Shown here: positions 1-7,303 of the stretch, one piece after another
How the letters are laid out: each line of letters starts with the position of its first letter
Numbering within the stretch: position 1 is the first letter of the stretch
From: Bacteroidia bacterium
GTDB lineage: Bacteria > Bacteroidota > Bacteroidia > Bacteroidales > UBA5342
Length of the DNA: 12,494 nucleotides
Reading direction: 5' to 3'
NCBI GenBank assembly: GCA_030433225.1
Contig: JAUIMD010000018.1
Location: 1-12,494, forward strand
Notes under the pieces: model-generated
What the model was told of the DNA's origin: nothing
Database searches by the model: none
What the model saw: the letters and a program-made list of their open reading frames with translations, nothing else
Translations under genes and position numbers: made by a program

Positions 1-1
1 T

Positions 2-2332
2 ATGAACGAAAGTGCCATCAATTCCGGCAACGCTCCGTATTTCAGTTCCGACGAAATTGCCGCTATGAGCGAGGGCACCGATTGGGTGGATCAAATGCTG
101 TACGACAATGCGGTAACCCAAAACTACAACCTGGGTTTAAACGGAGGAAACGACGTTTCAACCTACTCGATGTCGCTTTCTTACACCGGGCAGGAGGGGA
201 TTGTTGGAGGGCCTTCCGTTTCCAATTTTGACCGGTACAATTTTCGTATTAATACCGAGCATAAACTCTATGATGGATTCCTGACCTTTGGTCAGCACCT
301 TACCTTTGGGTTTGTAGAAAAAAATGGAATAAGCGTAGGAGACCAATACAACAATTCCCTACGTGGAGCTTTTAATACCAGCCCGTTTTTACCCATGTAC
401 GACGATAACGGCGACTTTCTGAACAACTCTGAAAATGCAGGTGTCATGTATCAGGGAGAGGAATGGGTGCCCTGGGCGGTAGGTGAAAACAACCCTTACG
501 CAAATATGATGTACAACAACCAAAGCAAAAACAACAATCAAAAAATGCTGGGGGATGTGTACATGCAAATTGAACCGGTTAAAAACCTGAAGCTAAAAAC
601 TCGTTTGGGGGTAGATTATTATGCCAGCGAAGGACGTTCCTTCAAGCCGGTGTACACACTATCTATTTATAACTTCCGAATAAATGACGAGGCATCGCAA
701 AACATGAGCAGAGGTTTGGCCTTAACATGGGATAATTTTGTAACCTACGAAACCATGGTAAACGATCATGGAATTACAGCCATGTTGGGTACGTCTATGT
801 ATCAGAACCGAGGTAACTTTTTAGATGTTTCCAATACCAATTTGATTACTTCGGATTTGGACCATGCGTACATCAACAATACCACCAACCGTAATTTAAC
901 AACGCTTTCGTTTGGCGGAGGTCCAAACGACGAATCGATGTTGCTATCGTACTTCGGTCGGGTAGGTTACAATTACAAAGAAACCTACATGCTAAACGCA
1001 ACCTTCCGTCGTGATGGATCTTCGCGTTTCCACCCCGACCACCGCTGGGGAAATTTCCCATCAGTATCTGCCGGTTGGGTATTGACCAATGAAGCTTTTA
1101 TGGAAGATGCTGCGTGGCTCGATTTCTTTAAACTGCGTGCCAGCTGGGGGCAGGTAGGTAACCAGAATATTCCGGCATGGAGGTATTTAGCACCGATTAG
1201 AACGGAAAATACAAACTATTACTTCGGAAGTGCAGATTTTGACGCTTCAGGGAATACCGTCGGTGCGTATCCGTACCGTTTAGGAAACCCTGAAATTGTT
1301 TGGGAAACCTCAGAACAAACCAACGTTGGTTTTGATGCACAGCTTATGCGTAACCGGTTAAATGTGAATTTTGATTGGTACAATAAAAGCACAAAAGACT
1401 GGTTGGTAAATGCACCAGTTTTGGCAACCGCCGGTGCTGATGCTCCTTATATTAACGGTGGAGATGTTGAAAACAAAGGGGTGGAATTAGCCCTGAGCTG
1501 GAATGACCGTATTGGTGATTTCAACTATTTTATTTCGGCCAATGTAGCCAAAAACAGCAATAACGTAACCAATGTGCCTACCGAGGATGGCATTATCCAT
1601 GGAAAAACGAATATGCTTTACGATAACTCACTGGAGTTTTATCGCCGTGCCGAAAGCGGTTATCCTATCGGATACTTCTGGGGACTTAGTACGGATGGAA
1701 TATTCCAAAATGAAGCGGAGGTACAGGCGCATACTACAACGGATGGCACCGTTATTCAACCCGCCGCCAAACCGGGCGATGTCCGCTACAAAGACCTGAA
1801 CGATGATGGTATAATCAACGATGATGACCGGAGTATGATTGGAGACCCGAATCCGGAGTATACTTTCGGATTTTCAGCGGGCTTTAACGTAAAAAGTTTT
1901 GACTTCTCGATTTCAGGCAATGGAGTAGCCGGCAATGAAATTGTACAATCGTACCGCAACCATACCGTGGCACGGGCCAATTATACCAAAGAAATTTTAA
2001 ACCGCTGGCACGGCGAGGGAACTTCAGACCGAATTCCACGCGTTACGGACTCAAACGTAAACTGGCAGTTTTCTGATTTATACATAAAAGATGGCGATTT
2101 CTTCCGTATCACCAACATTTCGCTGGGCTACGATTTTGCCAACATGATTGATGCCTATTACATTGGTCAGCTAAGAGTGTATGCCTCTGTGGTAAATGCT
2201 TTCACCTTTACCAAATACAATGGCATGGATCCGGAAGTAGGCTTTGGAGTAGAAGATGGCTCATCGGGCGTAGACCTTGGTTTTTACCCACAACCCAGAA
2301 CCATCCTGGTAGGAGTTAATGTTAAATTTTAA
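2..2332 (+). CDS. SusC-like TonB-dependent outer-membrane transporter (5' truncated by window)
   Basis: Outer-membrane beta-barrel that imports glycan oligosaccharides into the periplasm using TonB energy, working with the SusD lid encoded just downstream. The reading frame is open from the first base. The visible 776 residues are the barrel region, so roughly 250-300 N-terminal residues (signal peptide, carboxypeptidase-like domain, plug) lie outside the window, and the ATG at position 2 is an internal Met. Family signs are the early barrel stretch around QNYNLGLNGGND and YTGQEGIV, the segment NPEIVWETSEQTNVGFD, and YINGGDVENKGVEL. The loop DLNDDGIINDDDR followed by IGDPNPEYTFGF (nt about 1790-1875) is typical of SusC proteins and looks like a calcium-binding Asp loop. 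The protein ends in Phe (GVNVKF), as usual for outer-membrane barrels. The substrate, probably xyloglucan oligosaccharides, is inferred only from the neighbouring GH5 and GH31 genes. Confidence 0.95.
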   Translation: MNESAINSGNAPYFSSDEIAAMSEGTDWVDQMLYDNAVTQNYNLGLNGGNDVSTYSMSLSYTGQEGIVGGPSVSNFDRYNFRINTEHKLYDGFLTFGQHLTFGFVEKNGISVGDQYNNSLRGAFNTSPFLPMYDDNGDFLNNSENAGVMYQGEEWVPWAVGENNPYANMMYNNQSKNNNQKMLGDVYMQIEPVKNLKLKTRLGVDYYASEGRSFKPVYTLSIYNFRINDEASQNMSRGLALTWDNFVTYETMVNDHGITAMLGTSMYQNRGNFLDVSNTNLITSDLDHAYINNTTNRNLTTLSFGGGPNDESMLLSYFGRVGYNYKETYMLNATFRRDGSSRFHPDHRWGNFPSVSAGWVLTNEAFMEDAAWLDFFKLRASWGQVGNQNIPAWRYLAPIRTENTNYYFGSADFDASGNTVGAYPYRLGNPEIVWETSEQTNVGFDAQLMRNRLNVNFDWYNKSTKDWLVNAPVLATAGADAPYINGGDVENKGVELALSWNDRIGDFNYFISANVAKNSNNVTNVPTEDGIIHGKTNMLYDNSLEFYRRAESGYPIGYFWGLSTDGIFQNEAEVQAHTTTDGTVIQPAAKPGDVRYKDLNDDGIINDDDRSMIGDPNPEYTFGFSAGFNVKSFDFSISGNGVAGNEIVQSYRNHTVARANYTKEILNRWHGEGTSDRIPRVTDSNVNWQFSDLYIKDGDFFRITNISLGYDFANMIDAYYIGQLRVYASVVNAFTFTKYNGMDPEVGFGVEDGSSGVDLGFYPQPRTILVGVNVKF

Positions 2333-2346
2333 AATCTGAAAGAACA

Positions 2347-3960
2347 ATGAAAATTATAAAACTATATATCATCGCGCTTTCTGCCTTGTTAATTGGGGGA
2401 TGTTCCGAAAGTTTCCTGGACAGTGAACCGATTGTGGAACTAACATCCGCTAATTTCTACAAAAACAAGAAAGATGCAGAAATGGCCATTGTTGGGTGCT
2501 ATGATGGAATACAGGTATTATACAGTAGCGGTGTAGCTTTTCCTGTGCTATCCGAAGTACTATCCGACAATACATTTGGAGCTACAGGAAACGGTGACAA
2601 CTTCAGTTACCAGTTATTCGATGAGTTCGATTTGCAACGCTCTCCATCGGACGTGGATGTGTTAAACTCCAACTGGGAAGTGTATTATAAGGCGATTTAT
2701 CGCTGCAATACCCTGATCGAAAAAATGGAGCAAATCGATTGGGAAGGAGATACTGCTTACATGCACAGCATCGAATCGCAGGCACGCTTTATGCGGGCGT
2801 ATGCCTACTTCGATATGGTACGTATATGGGAAAAAGTACCTTTGGTATTGGTGCCCACTAACGAAAATATTCCACAGGCCAATCCTGATGATATTTACAA
2901 AGCCATTGCCGAAGACCTTGCCTTTGCCGCAGAAAATGGCGCAGAGACAGTAGAAGCAGGAAAAATAAACAAATGGGCGGCAAAAGCTTTGTTGGCCCGG
3001 GTATACCTCTTTTATACAGGGCTGTACGGAAAAGCTGATTTAGCTGGTGTTTCCAAAACCGATGTGCTTGAAGGTTTGGAAGAAGTGATTGCAAGCGAAA
3101 ATTATGGCTTAATTGATGAGTTTAAAAACCTGTGGCCGGCGGCTTCCTCAAAAATGGCCGAATCTGGCATTGGCCTGGAAACTACCTATGCCGGTAAAGA
3201 CAATATGGAAACCCTGTTTGCCATAAAGTACAACATCACCTCTGACTACAACGGAAATACCGATGGTAACCACTGGATGGTAATGATGGGATTACGTACC
3301 CAGAACTTTATTCCATACGGCAAAGGGTGGGGAGCCTGTACTGTTTTACCTTCTTTATACGAAGCATATGAAGCGGGCGACACCCGAAGAGATGCATCCA
3401 TTATTTCAATCGTTGGGGAAGGTCTTGAATTCGACAATGCCGATCAGCGTGAGTATACCGGATATTCCAATAAAAAATACACTCCGCTTTCTGCTGTTTT
3501 TTTAGATGAGAACGGAAATGAAGTCGTAAGAGATGTAGCCGAAGGAAACGGTGCCACCAATTTTATGATCGGGCAATTTCAGGATTATGTCGTAATCCGA
3601 TATGCAGATGTGCTTTTAATGGCCGCAGAACTGGGAAGTGCCAATGCACAAACCTACTTTGATGAAGTACGCGCCCGTGCGGGGCTGGCCTCTAAAACGG
3701 CCACCTTCCAAAACATCATGAACGAAAGACGTTTTGAATTTGCTTTCGAAGGCATCCGTTATTGGGATTTACTTCGCCAGGGTGTAGAAACGGCTGCCAA
3801 TACCATTGCCATAAACACCAAAGTGCTAAATGGAGGGTTGGAAGCCAACAAAGTAATTTCCAAACAAAACATTATGGATACCCGTGGATTTCAAATTGTG
3901 CCACAAACCCAAATTAGCCGGTCTGGCGGATTGTTAAAACAAAACGACGGTTGGAATTAA
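2347..3960 (+). CDS. SusD-like surface glycan-binding lipoprotein
   Basis: Surface lipoprotein that caps the SusC barrel and delivers captured oligosaccharides. The start lies 14 nt after the SusC stop, so the two genes are almost certainly co-transcribed and translated as a pair. It has a lipoprotein signal peptide with lipobox IGGC (lipidated Cys19), followed by SES, which fits a surface-export signal. The 537-residue length is normal for the family. Family features include ESFLDSEP and NFYKNKKDAEMAIVGCYDG near the N-terminus. The helical TPR-like region has a conserved segment at about residues 139-161 (ARFMRAYAYFDMVRIW), then KINKWAAKALLARVYL. The C-terminal block is YVVIRYADVLLMAAEL, then NERRFEFAFEGIRYWDLLRQG at residues 459-479. 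No Shine-Dalgarno is visible (AT-rich GAAAGAACA upstream), as is common in Bacteroidota. The ligand is inferred from context. Confidence 0.96.
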   Translation: MKIIKLYIIALSALLIGGCSESFLDSEPIVELTSANFYKNKKDAEMAIVGCYDGIQVLYSSGVAFPVLSEVLSDNTFGATGNGDNFSYQLFDEFDLQRSPSDVDVLNSNWEVYYKAIYRCNTLIEKMEQIDWEGDTAYMHSIESQARFMRAYAYFDMVRIWEKVPLVLVPTNENIPQANPDDIYKAIAEDLAFAAENGAETVEAGKINKWAAKALLARVYLFYTGLYGKADLAGVSKTDVLEGLEEVIASENYGLIDEFKNLWPAASSKMAESGIGLETTYAGKDNMETLFAIKYNITSDYNGNTDGNHWMVMMGLRTQNFIPYGKGWGACTVLPSLYEAYEAGDTRRDASIISIVGEGLEFDNADQREYTGYSNKKYTPLSAVFLDENGNEVVRDVAEGNGATNFMIGQFQDYVVIRYADVLLMAAELGSANAQTYFDEVRARAGLASKTATFQNIMNERRFEFAFEGIRYWDLLRQGVETAANTIAINTKVLNGGLEANKVISKQNIMDTRGFQIVPQTQISRSGGLLKQNDGWN

Positions 3961-3983
3961 GCAATTGTGAGGACCGAAACACG

Positions 3984-4024
3984 CCTGAACCCGTAATGCA
4001 TAAAAGAGTAACGGCAAAGGCAGG
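3984..4024 (+). other. weak nested inverted repeat between susD-like gene and gene 3
   Basis: CCTG (3984-3987) can pair with CAGG (4021-4024), and CCGT (3991-3994) with ACGG (4011-4014), giving an imperfect nested hairpin in the 94-nt gap after the SusD-like gene. The arms are only 4 bp each, so chance is likely. A role in lowering expression of downstream genes relative to SusCD is possible but unsupported. Confidence 0.2.
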
Positions 4025-4054
4025 TTTCAACTAACCCAAAAAAAATAAGAACAA

Positions 4055-5953
4055 ATGAAAAGATATAGAATGAAAAATGTTTTTGGTTTGCTGGTGTTAC
4101 TGCTCGCTATTGCAGCATGTAAACCCGAGCAATACCAATTGGGCAATATCATTTCAAAAGAAGATTTGAAATACAGCATTACCCAAAACAGCGCTGACCC
4201 GAACGAGATTTTTCTTGAAAGCATGACCGATGGTGCCAACCCGCTATGGATTACTCCTATGGGGCGTTCTACCCGCGTGCAGGATACCGTACGTTTGCCC
4301 TTTGCAGGTGAATATATGTTTGTTTATGGTGCCACAAGCGCCGGAGGCTTTGTACAGGCCGATACCTTTAAATTAACGTTAACCACCAACAACCTTTCGT
4401 ATGTTGACGACCCACTTTGGACCATGTTAAGTGGTGGGGTGGATAACGAAAAAGAGTGGTTACTCGATTTAGACGAAAACGGCGTGAGTAAATTTTTTGC
4501 CGGCCCCTTGTATTTTTATGGAACGGAAGACAGCTGGGAAAGCGTAGCGCTTTTAGCTACCGGTATGGGACGCGATGAAGTGAACGCTACCCTGGGTATT
4601 TCTGATGGGTGGAACTGGAATCCTGACTGGCCTGGAAATACCTGGTTAATGGATGCCGGAGACTATGGTTCCATGACCTTTAGCCTGAAAGGCAATGCCA
4701 TTTATTCGGCCGAGCATAAAATGCTGGCGCGTACCGATAATGGCACCTACTTTTTAGATGCGGACGGTAAAAAACTCAGCATAACGGATGGTTCTCCCTT
4801 GCACGATTCCAACCGCGACGGTCACGTAGTAAAATGGGGCGATCTGAAACTAATGTCGTTAACAGAAAATACGATGCAGTTAGCGGCATTGCGCGACGAA
4901 ACCTTATCGGGAGAAGGCCCCTGCCTGCTCGTATACAACTACATTAGCCGCGAATATTCAGACAACTGGGTACCTGAAGATTTGCCCGATCCTGAACCCG
5001 AACTGCCGGAAGGATGGGAAGAAGACATTTCTCAAACGGTAAACACAACCATCCAATGGAAATTATCCGATCAAAATCCTTTGGATTGGGCCAACCTGGA
5101 TGGAAGCATGATGAATGGCTGGCAAACCCCTGCCGATTATCCCGATTGGCTCGGAACACCCGATCCATCAGTATATGGAGGTTTCTCAATGACCCTGAAC
5201 TCGGCCGACGGAAGCGTTGAATTTGTAACACCTGACGGAACCACCTCTAACGGGACGTATAGCATTGATGAAAAGGGAATTTACTCCTTCGACATTACGG
5301 TGCCAACCTTCCAGCTTATTGGCTGGGCTAACTTTGGGCCGGATGCAAACAACCAGTTGCGCATCCTGCAAATTGAAAAAGATTTAAGCGGGAACGTAAC
5401 CGGAATGTGGCTCGGTGCCAAAGATGCGGTAAAACCTGAATACATGGCGTACCACTTAATCCCTCAGGCTGCCGGTGGTGGAGGCGGTGAGCCGGAAGGT
5501 ACAGAACTGGCCTTTGATGCCACAAAAATCCTTGTTGGAGACCTGGAAAATAACGGCAATTTCCGGTTCGAAATTTACAACGAATACGGTAGCGGCACCA
5601 AAGACAATCCACCGCTAGACCCTGCCAGCGTAGTTTTTGAAAACCGTTTGGAAGTGACATTTACCCTCAGCGGTATTGCCTTTAACGAAGGTACTGCTGG
5701 AAGCTACCTTTGCGGAATTCAATATGCCAACAGCGACTGGAGCGTACAATACTGGACAGACAGTTGGAGCGACGGTAGTGGTTCAGGAGGTGAAGTAATG
5801 GTAACCGGCGATGGTACCTATACCGTAACCTTTGATCCGGGTGCCAGCGTTTCCAATGCCCTTGTGTTTGTTGTAGATATGCTTGGAATGGGCGCTGACA
5901 TAACCGATATAGAAGCCGTTACGGCAACCATCGACAAGGTAGTTGTGTACTAG
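4055..5953 (+). CDS. multidomain surface glycan-binding lipoprotein (SusE/SGBP-B position) with C-terminal CBM-like module
   Basis: Predicted outer-membrane lipoprotein in the position usually held by the second surface glycan-binding protein of a PUL. The signal peptide has lipobox IAAC (Cys22), followed by KPE. Residues about 25-115 look like an Ig/PKD-type beta domain (segments such as VRLPFAGEYMFVYGAT). Two related beta-rich regions follow, at about 120-305 and 330-470. Both have a Trp-rich start, then YGSMTFSL or YGGFSMTL, then NGTY-xxD-x-G/K. A Pro/Glu linker (LPDPEPELPEG) separates them. After a Gly-rich linker (about 474-482) comes a 150-residue C-terminal module (483-632) that is about 55-60% identical by hand alignment to residues 58-198 of gene 5. 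The first Met is taken as the start because it directly precedes the signal peptide; Met6 is an alternative. No catalytic motif is recognisable. Xyloglucan/beta-glucan binding is inferred from context. Confidence 0.85.
   Translation: MKRYRMKNVFGLLVLLLAIAACKPEQYQLGNIISKEDLKYSITQNSADPNEIFLESMTDGANPLWITPMGRSTRVQDTVRLPFAGEYMFVYGATSAGGFVQADTFKLTLTTNNLSYVDDPLWTMLSGGVDNEKEWLLDLDENGVSKFFAGPLYFYGTEDSWESVALLATGMGRDEVNATLGISDGWNWNPDWPGNTWLMDAGDYGSMTFSLKGNAIYSAEHKMLARTDNGTYFLDADGKKLSITDGSPLHDSNRDGHVVKWGDLKLMSLTENTMQLAALRDETLSGEGPCLLVYNYISREYSDNWVPEDLPDPEPELPEGWEEDISQTVNTTIQWKLSDQNPLDWANLDGSMMNGWQTPADYPDWLGTPDPSVYGGFSMTLNSADGSVEFVTPDGTTSNGTYSIDEKGIYSFDITVPTFQLIGWANFGPDANNQLRILQIEKDLSGNVTGMWLGAKDAVKPEYMAYHLIPQAAGGGGGEPEGTELAFDATKILVGDLENNGNFRFEIYNEYGSGTKDNPPLDPASVVFENRLEVTFTLSGIAFNEGTAGSYLCGIQYANSDWSVQYWTDSWSDGSGSGGEVMVTGDGTYTVTFDPGASVSNALVFVVDMLGMGADITDIEAVTATIDKVVVY
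5501..5953 (+). repeat. CBM-like module, copy 1 (C-terminus of gene 3)
   Basis: This is the first copy of a module of about 145 residues that recurs in gene 5. Blocks shared by both copies include VGDLE-x-NGN, YNEYGS, TKDNPPLDPA, TFTLSG, DWS-x-QYW, VTGDGTYTV, GMGADI and AVTAT. The predicted all-beta pattern and the aromatic cluster DWSVQYW suggest a carbohydrate-binding beta-sandwich, but I could not assign a CBM family. This copy has a longer Ser/Gly loop (TDSWSDGSGSGG) after QYW. Confidence 0.8.
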
Positions 5954-5959
5954 CATAAA

Positions 5960-5993
5960 CAACCGGAAGGCACTAAAGGGTGTCATCCGGTTG
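5960..5993 (+). other. stem-loop 7 nt after gene 3 stop
   Basis: CAACCGGA (5960-5967) and TCCGGTTG (5986-5993) form a perfect 8-bp stem, with further inner pairing of CAC (5971-5973) and GTG (5980-5982). No T tract follows (CTCTGCTATTG), so it does not look like a complete intrinsic terminator. It may stabilise the upstream transcript or act as a leaky attenuator between gene 3 and genes 4-7. Confidence 0.6.
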
Positions 5994-6056
5994 CTCTGCT
6001 ATTGCAGGGAAACACCCAATTTTCAACACACGCAAAATCTAATTTATTCACTTAAA

Positions 6057-6064
6057 AAGGAGGT
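6057..6064 (+). promoter_or_regulatory. strong Shine-Dalgarno for gene 4 (AAGGAGGT)
   Basis: A near-perfect anti-16S complement ends 5 nt before the ATG at 6070. This is unusual because Bacteroidota genes mostly lack Shine-Dalgarno sequences, and the SusD-like, gene 3, GH5, GH31 and sensor starts here show none. It fixes the gene 4 start at 6070 rather than the in-frame Met codon at 6103. Confidence 0.75.
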
Positions 6065-6069
6065 CAGAT

Positions 6070-6612
6070 ATGAAACAAAATTACAAGACCGGAAAACGTA
6101 GAATGGCAACCGGAAAACGCATCGCAGTAGCGTTCGTTTTGATGGCGCTCATTATGCCGTTATCCAACACCATGGCACAGGTAATGAATGTGCACGAAAG
6201 TGGCGCAGTAACTACGTACGACTTAAGCAACATTTCATCTATGCGCTTTTCTGCGGGGAATGTAACGGTAAACACGCTGGAGAACGGGACAGCAACCTTT
6301 GCATTGAGCGGGGTAGATAAACTCACCTTTACCCATATTATTAACAGTACGACCGACATTCAACAGGAAGATGTGCCATTGTTGGTGGCATTTCCCAACC
6401 CCGTAAAAAATGTTTTGAACCTTAATATCAATGGAAACGGACTAGCTGGTCAGGTACACATTGTAAGCTTATCGGGGCAGTTAATGCAATCGGTGGCGGT
6501 TCAAACCAATAAGGGCATGCAAATAAATGTTTCTGAGTTACCCTCAGGCATGTACATCTGCCGTTATGTGAATGGGGCAGAATACCAAACAGTAAAATTC
6601 ATTAAACACTAA
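6070..6612 (+). CDS. small secreted protein with two short beta repeats and a T9SS type A sorting domain
   Basis: 180-residue protein predicted to cross the inner membrane by Sec and the outer membrane by the type IX system. The N-terminus is Lys/Arg-rich, then comes a hydrophobic segment (about 18-34) with likely cleavage after TMA (residue 36). Residues about 39-62 (MNVHESGAVTTYDLSNISSM) and 65-88 (VTVNTLENGTATFALSGVDK) are two copies of a short motif, hydrophobic-SGA/NGT-Y/F-x-L-(7)-F, common in secreted Bacteroidota proteins and, to my knowledge, functionally uncharacterised. Residues about 104-180 are a typical sorting domain: VAFPNPVKNVLNL, VHIVSLSGQLMQS, ELPSGMYICRY and a basic KFIKH end. 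No enzymatic or known binding domain is present, so its role is unknown. It might be a surface adaptor or stabiliser for glycan capture, since it sits between two CBM-like proteins. The start is set by the strong Shine-Dalgarno. Confidence 0.85.
   Translation: MKQNYKTGKRRMATGKRIAVAFVLMALIMPLSNTMAQVMNVHESGAVTTYDLSNISSMRFSAGNVTVNTLENGTATFALSGVDKLTFTHIINSTTDIQQEDVPLLVAFPNPVKNVLNLNINGNGLAGQVHIVSLSGQLMQSVAVQTNKGMQINVSELPSGMYICRYVNGAEYQTVKFIKH
6088..6119 (+). repeat. in-frame 11-bp direct repeat in gene 4 leader
   Basis: ACCGGAAAACG occurs at 6088-6098 and again at 6109-6119, exactly 21 bp apart and in frame. It encodes TGKR twice (TGKRRMATGKRI) in the basic n-region of the signal peptide. It looks like a small local duplication that lengthened the leader, and the second Met (codon at 6103) lies between the two copies. 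Confidence 0.6.
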
Positions 6613-6615
6613 AAA

Positions 6616-6621
6616 AAGGAG
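6616..6621 (+). promoter_or_regulatory. Shine-Dalgarno for gene 5 (AAGGAG)
   Basis: AAGGAG lies 9 nt before the ATG at 6631, within the 18-nt gap after the gene 4 stop. Together with the even stronger site before gene 4, it marks genes 4 and 5 as a translationally distinct pair in this locus. Confidence 0.65.
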
Positions 6622-6630
6622 AAAAGCAGA

Positions 6631-7227
6631 ATGAAAAATATAGTACTTACCCTGGTTACCTTAGTTATGACGGCCGGAGTTGGCCTGGCACAAAACGATA
6701 CCATGTACGTAATGAAATCAGGTGCTGTTATTGCCAAATACAATGTAATTGATCAGGTAGACAGTGTGATTTTTTACAACCCGGATGCAGAAACCGGAGG
6801 CACAGAGCTAACCTTTGATGGAGCTAAAATTGTGGTGGGAGACCTGGAAGGAAACGGGAACTTAAGAATTGAAATGTACAACGAATATGGAAGTACAAAG
6901 GACAATCCACCCCTTGATCCTGCAGCAATGGTATGGAGCACAAAGGTGGAAATTACCTTTACACTTTCAGGGGTAACCTTAAAGGAAGGAGCCGTTGGAA
7001 GTTATGACACCGCCTTAGGCATTGCCGATGCCGATTGGTCAACCCAGTACTGGGGAGGAGGTGCCGGCGAAACTAAAGTTACCGGTGACGGTACCTACAC
7101 GGTGTATGCAGAAGCGGCCGACCACGCCACGGGCTTAGTGTTTGTGTTGGATTTAAAAGGAATGGGTGCTGATATTGCAGATTTGGGAGCCGTTACAGCA
7201 ACGGTAACCAAAATTGTAATGTATTAA
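6631..7227 (+). CDS. small secreted protein: short motif plus stand-alone CBM-like module
   Basis: 198-residue protein with a clear Sec signal peptide (about 1-20, cleavage after GLA). There is no lipobox Cys and no C-terminal sorting domain, so it should be soluble in the periplasm or released. Residues 25-50 (MYVMKSGAVIAKYNVIDQ, then SVIFYNP) match the motif type seen twice in gene 4. Residues 58-198 are a second copy of the gene 3 C-terminal module, with shared VGDLE, YNEYGS, TKDNPPLDPA, DWS-x-QYW, VTGDGTYTV and GMGADI blocks but a shorter loop after QYW. The fold looks all-beta and CBM-like. I do not recognise the exact family and no catalytic residues are evident. The coding region ends in three tandem in-frame stops (TAA TAA TAG). 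A xyloglucan- or beta-glucan-binding role is inferred from the neighbouring enzymes. Confidence 0.82.
   Translation: MKNIVLTLVTLVMTAGVGLAQNDTMYVMKSGAVIAKYNVIDQVDSVIFYNPDAETGGTELTFDGAKIVVGDLEGNGNLRIEMYNEYGSTKDNPPLDPAAMVWSTKVEITFTLSGVTLKEGAVGSYDTALGIADADWSTQYWGGGAGETKVTGDGTYTVYAEAADHATGLVFVLDLKGMGADIADLGAVTATVTKIVMY
6802..7227 (+). repeat. CBM-like module, copy 2 (gene 5)
   Basis: Second copy of the gene 3 C-terminal module. The protein copies are about 55-60% identical by hand, but the DNA has diverged at many synonymous sites (compare the codons for TKDNPPLDPA in each). The duplication is therefore not recent, and both copies appear to have stayed under selection. Confidence 0.78.
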
Positions 7228-7244
7228 TAATAGTTAGTAAGTAA

Positions 7245-7272
7245 AATCCGGGATGATTTTTCATCCCGGATT
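7245..7272 (+). terminator. perfect 12-bp stem-loop between gene 5 and GH5
   Basis: AATCCGGGATGA (7245-7256) and TCATCCCGGATT (7261-7272) are exact reverse complements around a TTTT loop. It is the strongest hairpin in the window, 17 nt after the gene 5 stop. The T run is in the loop and only ATTATTAAAAA follows, so it may be a leaky terminator or an mRNA-stability element rather than a full stop. It contains the ATG at 7253, which argues against that codon as the GH5 start. Confidence 0.6.
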
Positions 7273-7303
7273 ATTAAAAATGCAGTTGGACAAAAAATTA
7301 CAA

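Noticed and set aside
5328..5660. 110-codon open frame on the - strand opposite gene 3
   Set aside because: Shadow of the conserved gene 3 coding sequence, with no domain, promoter or ribosome-binding site.
6631..7227. Gene 5 as another T9SS cargo or a lipoprotein
   Set aside because: The C-terminus ends directly after the CBM-like module (TKIVMY) with no sorting-domain motifs, and there is no Cys at the signal-peptide cleavage site.
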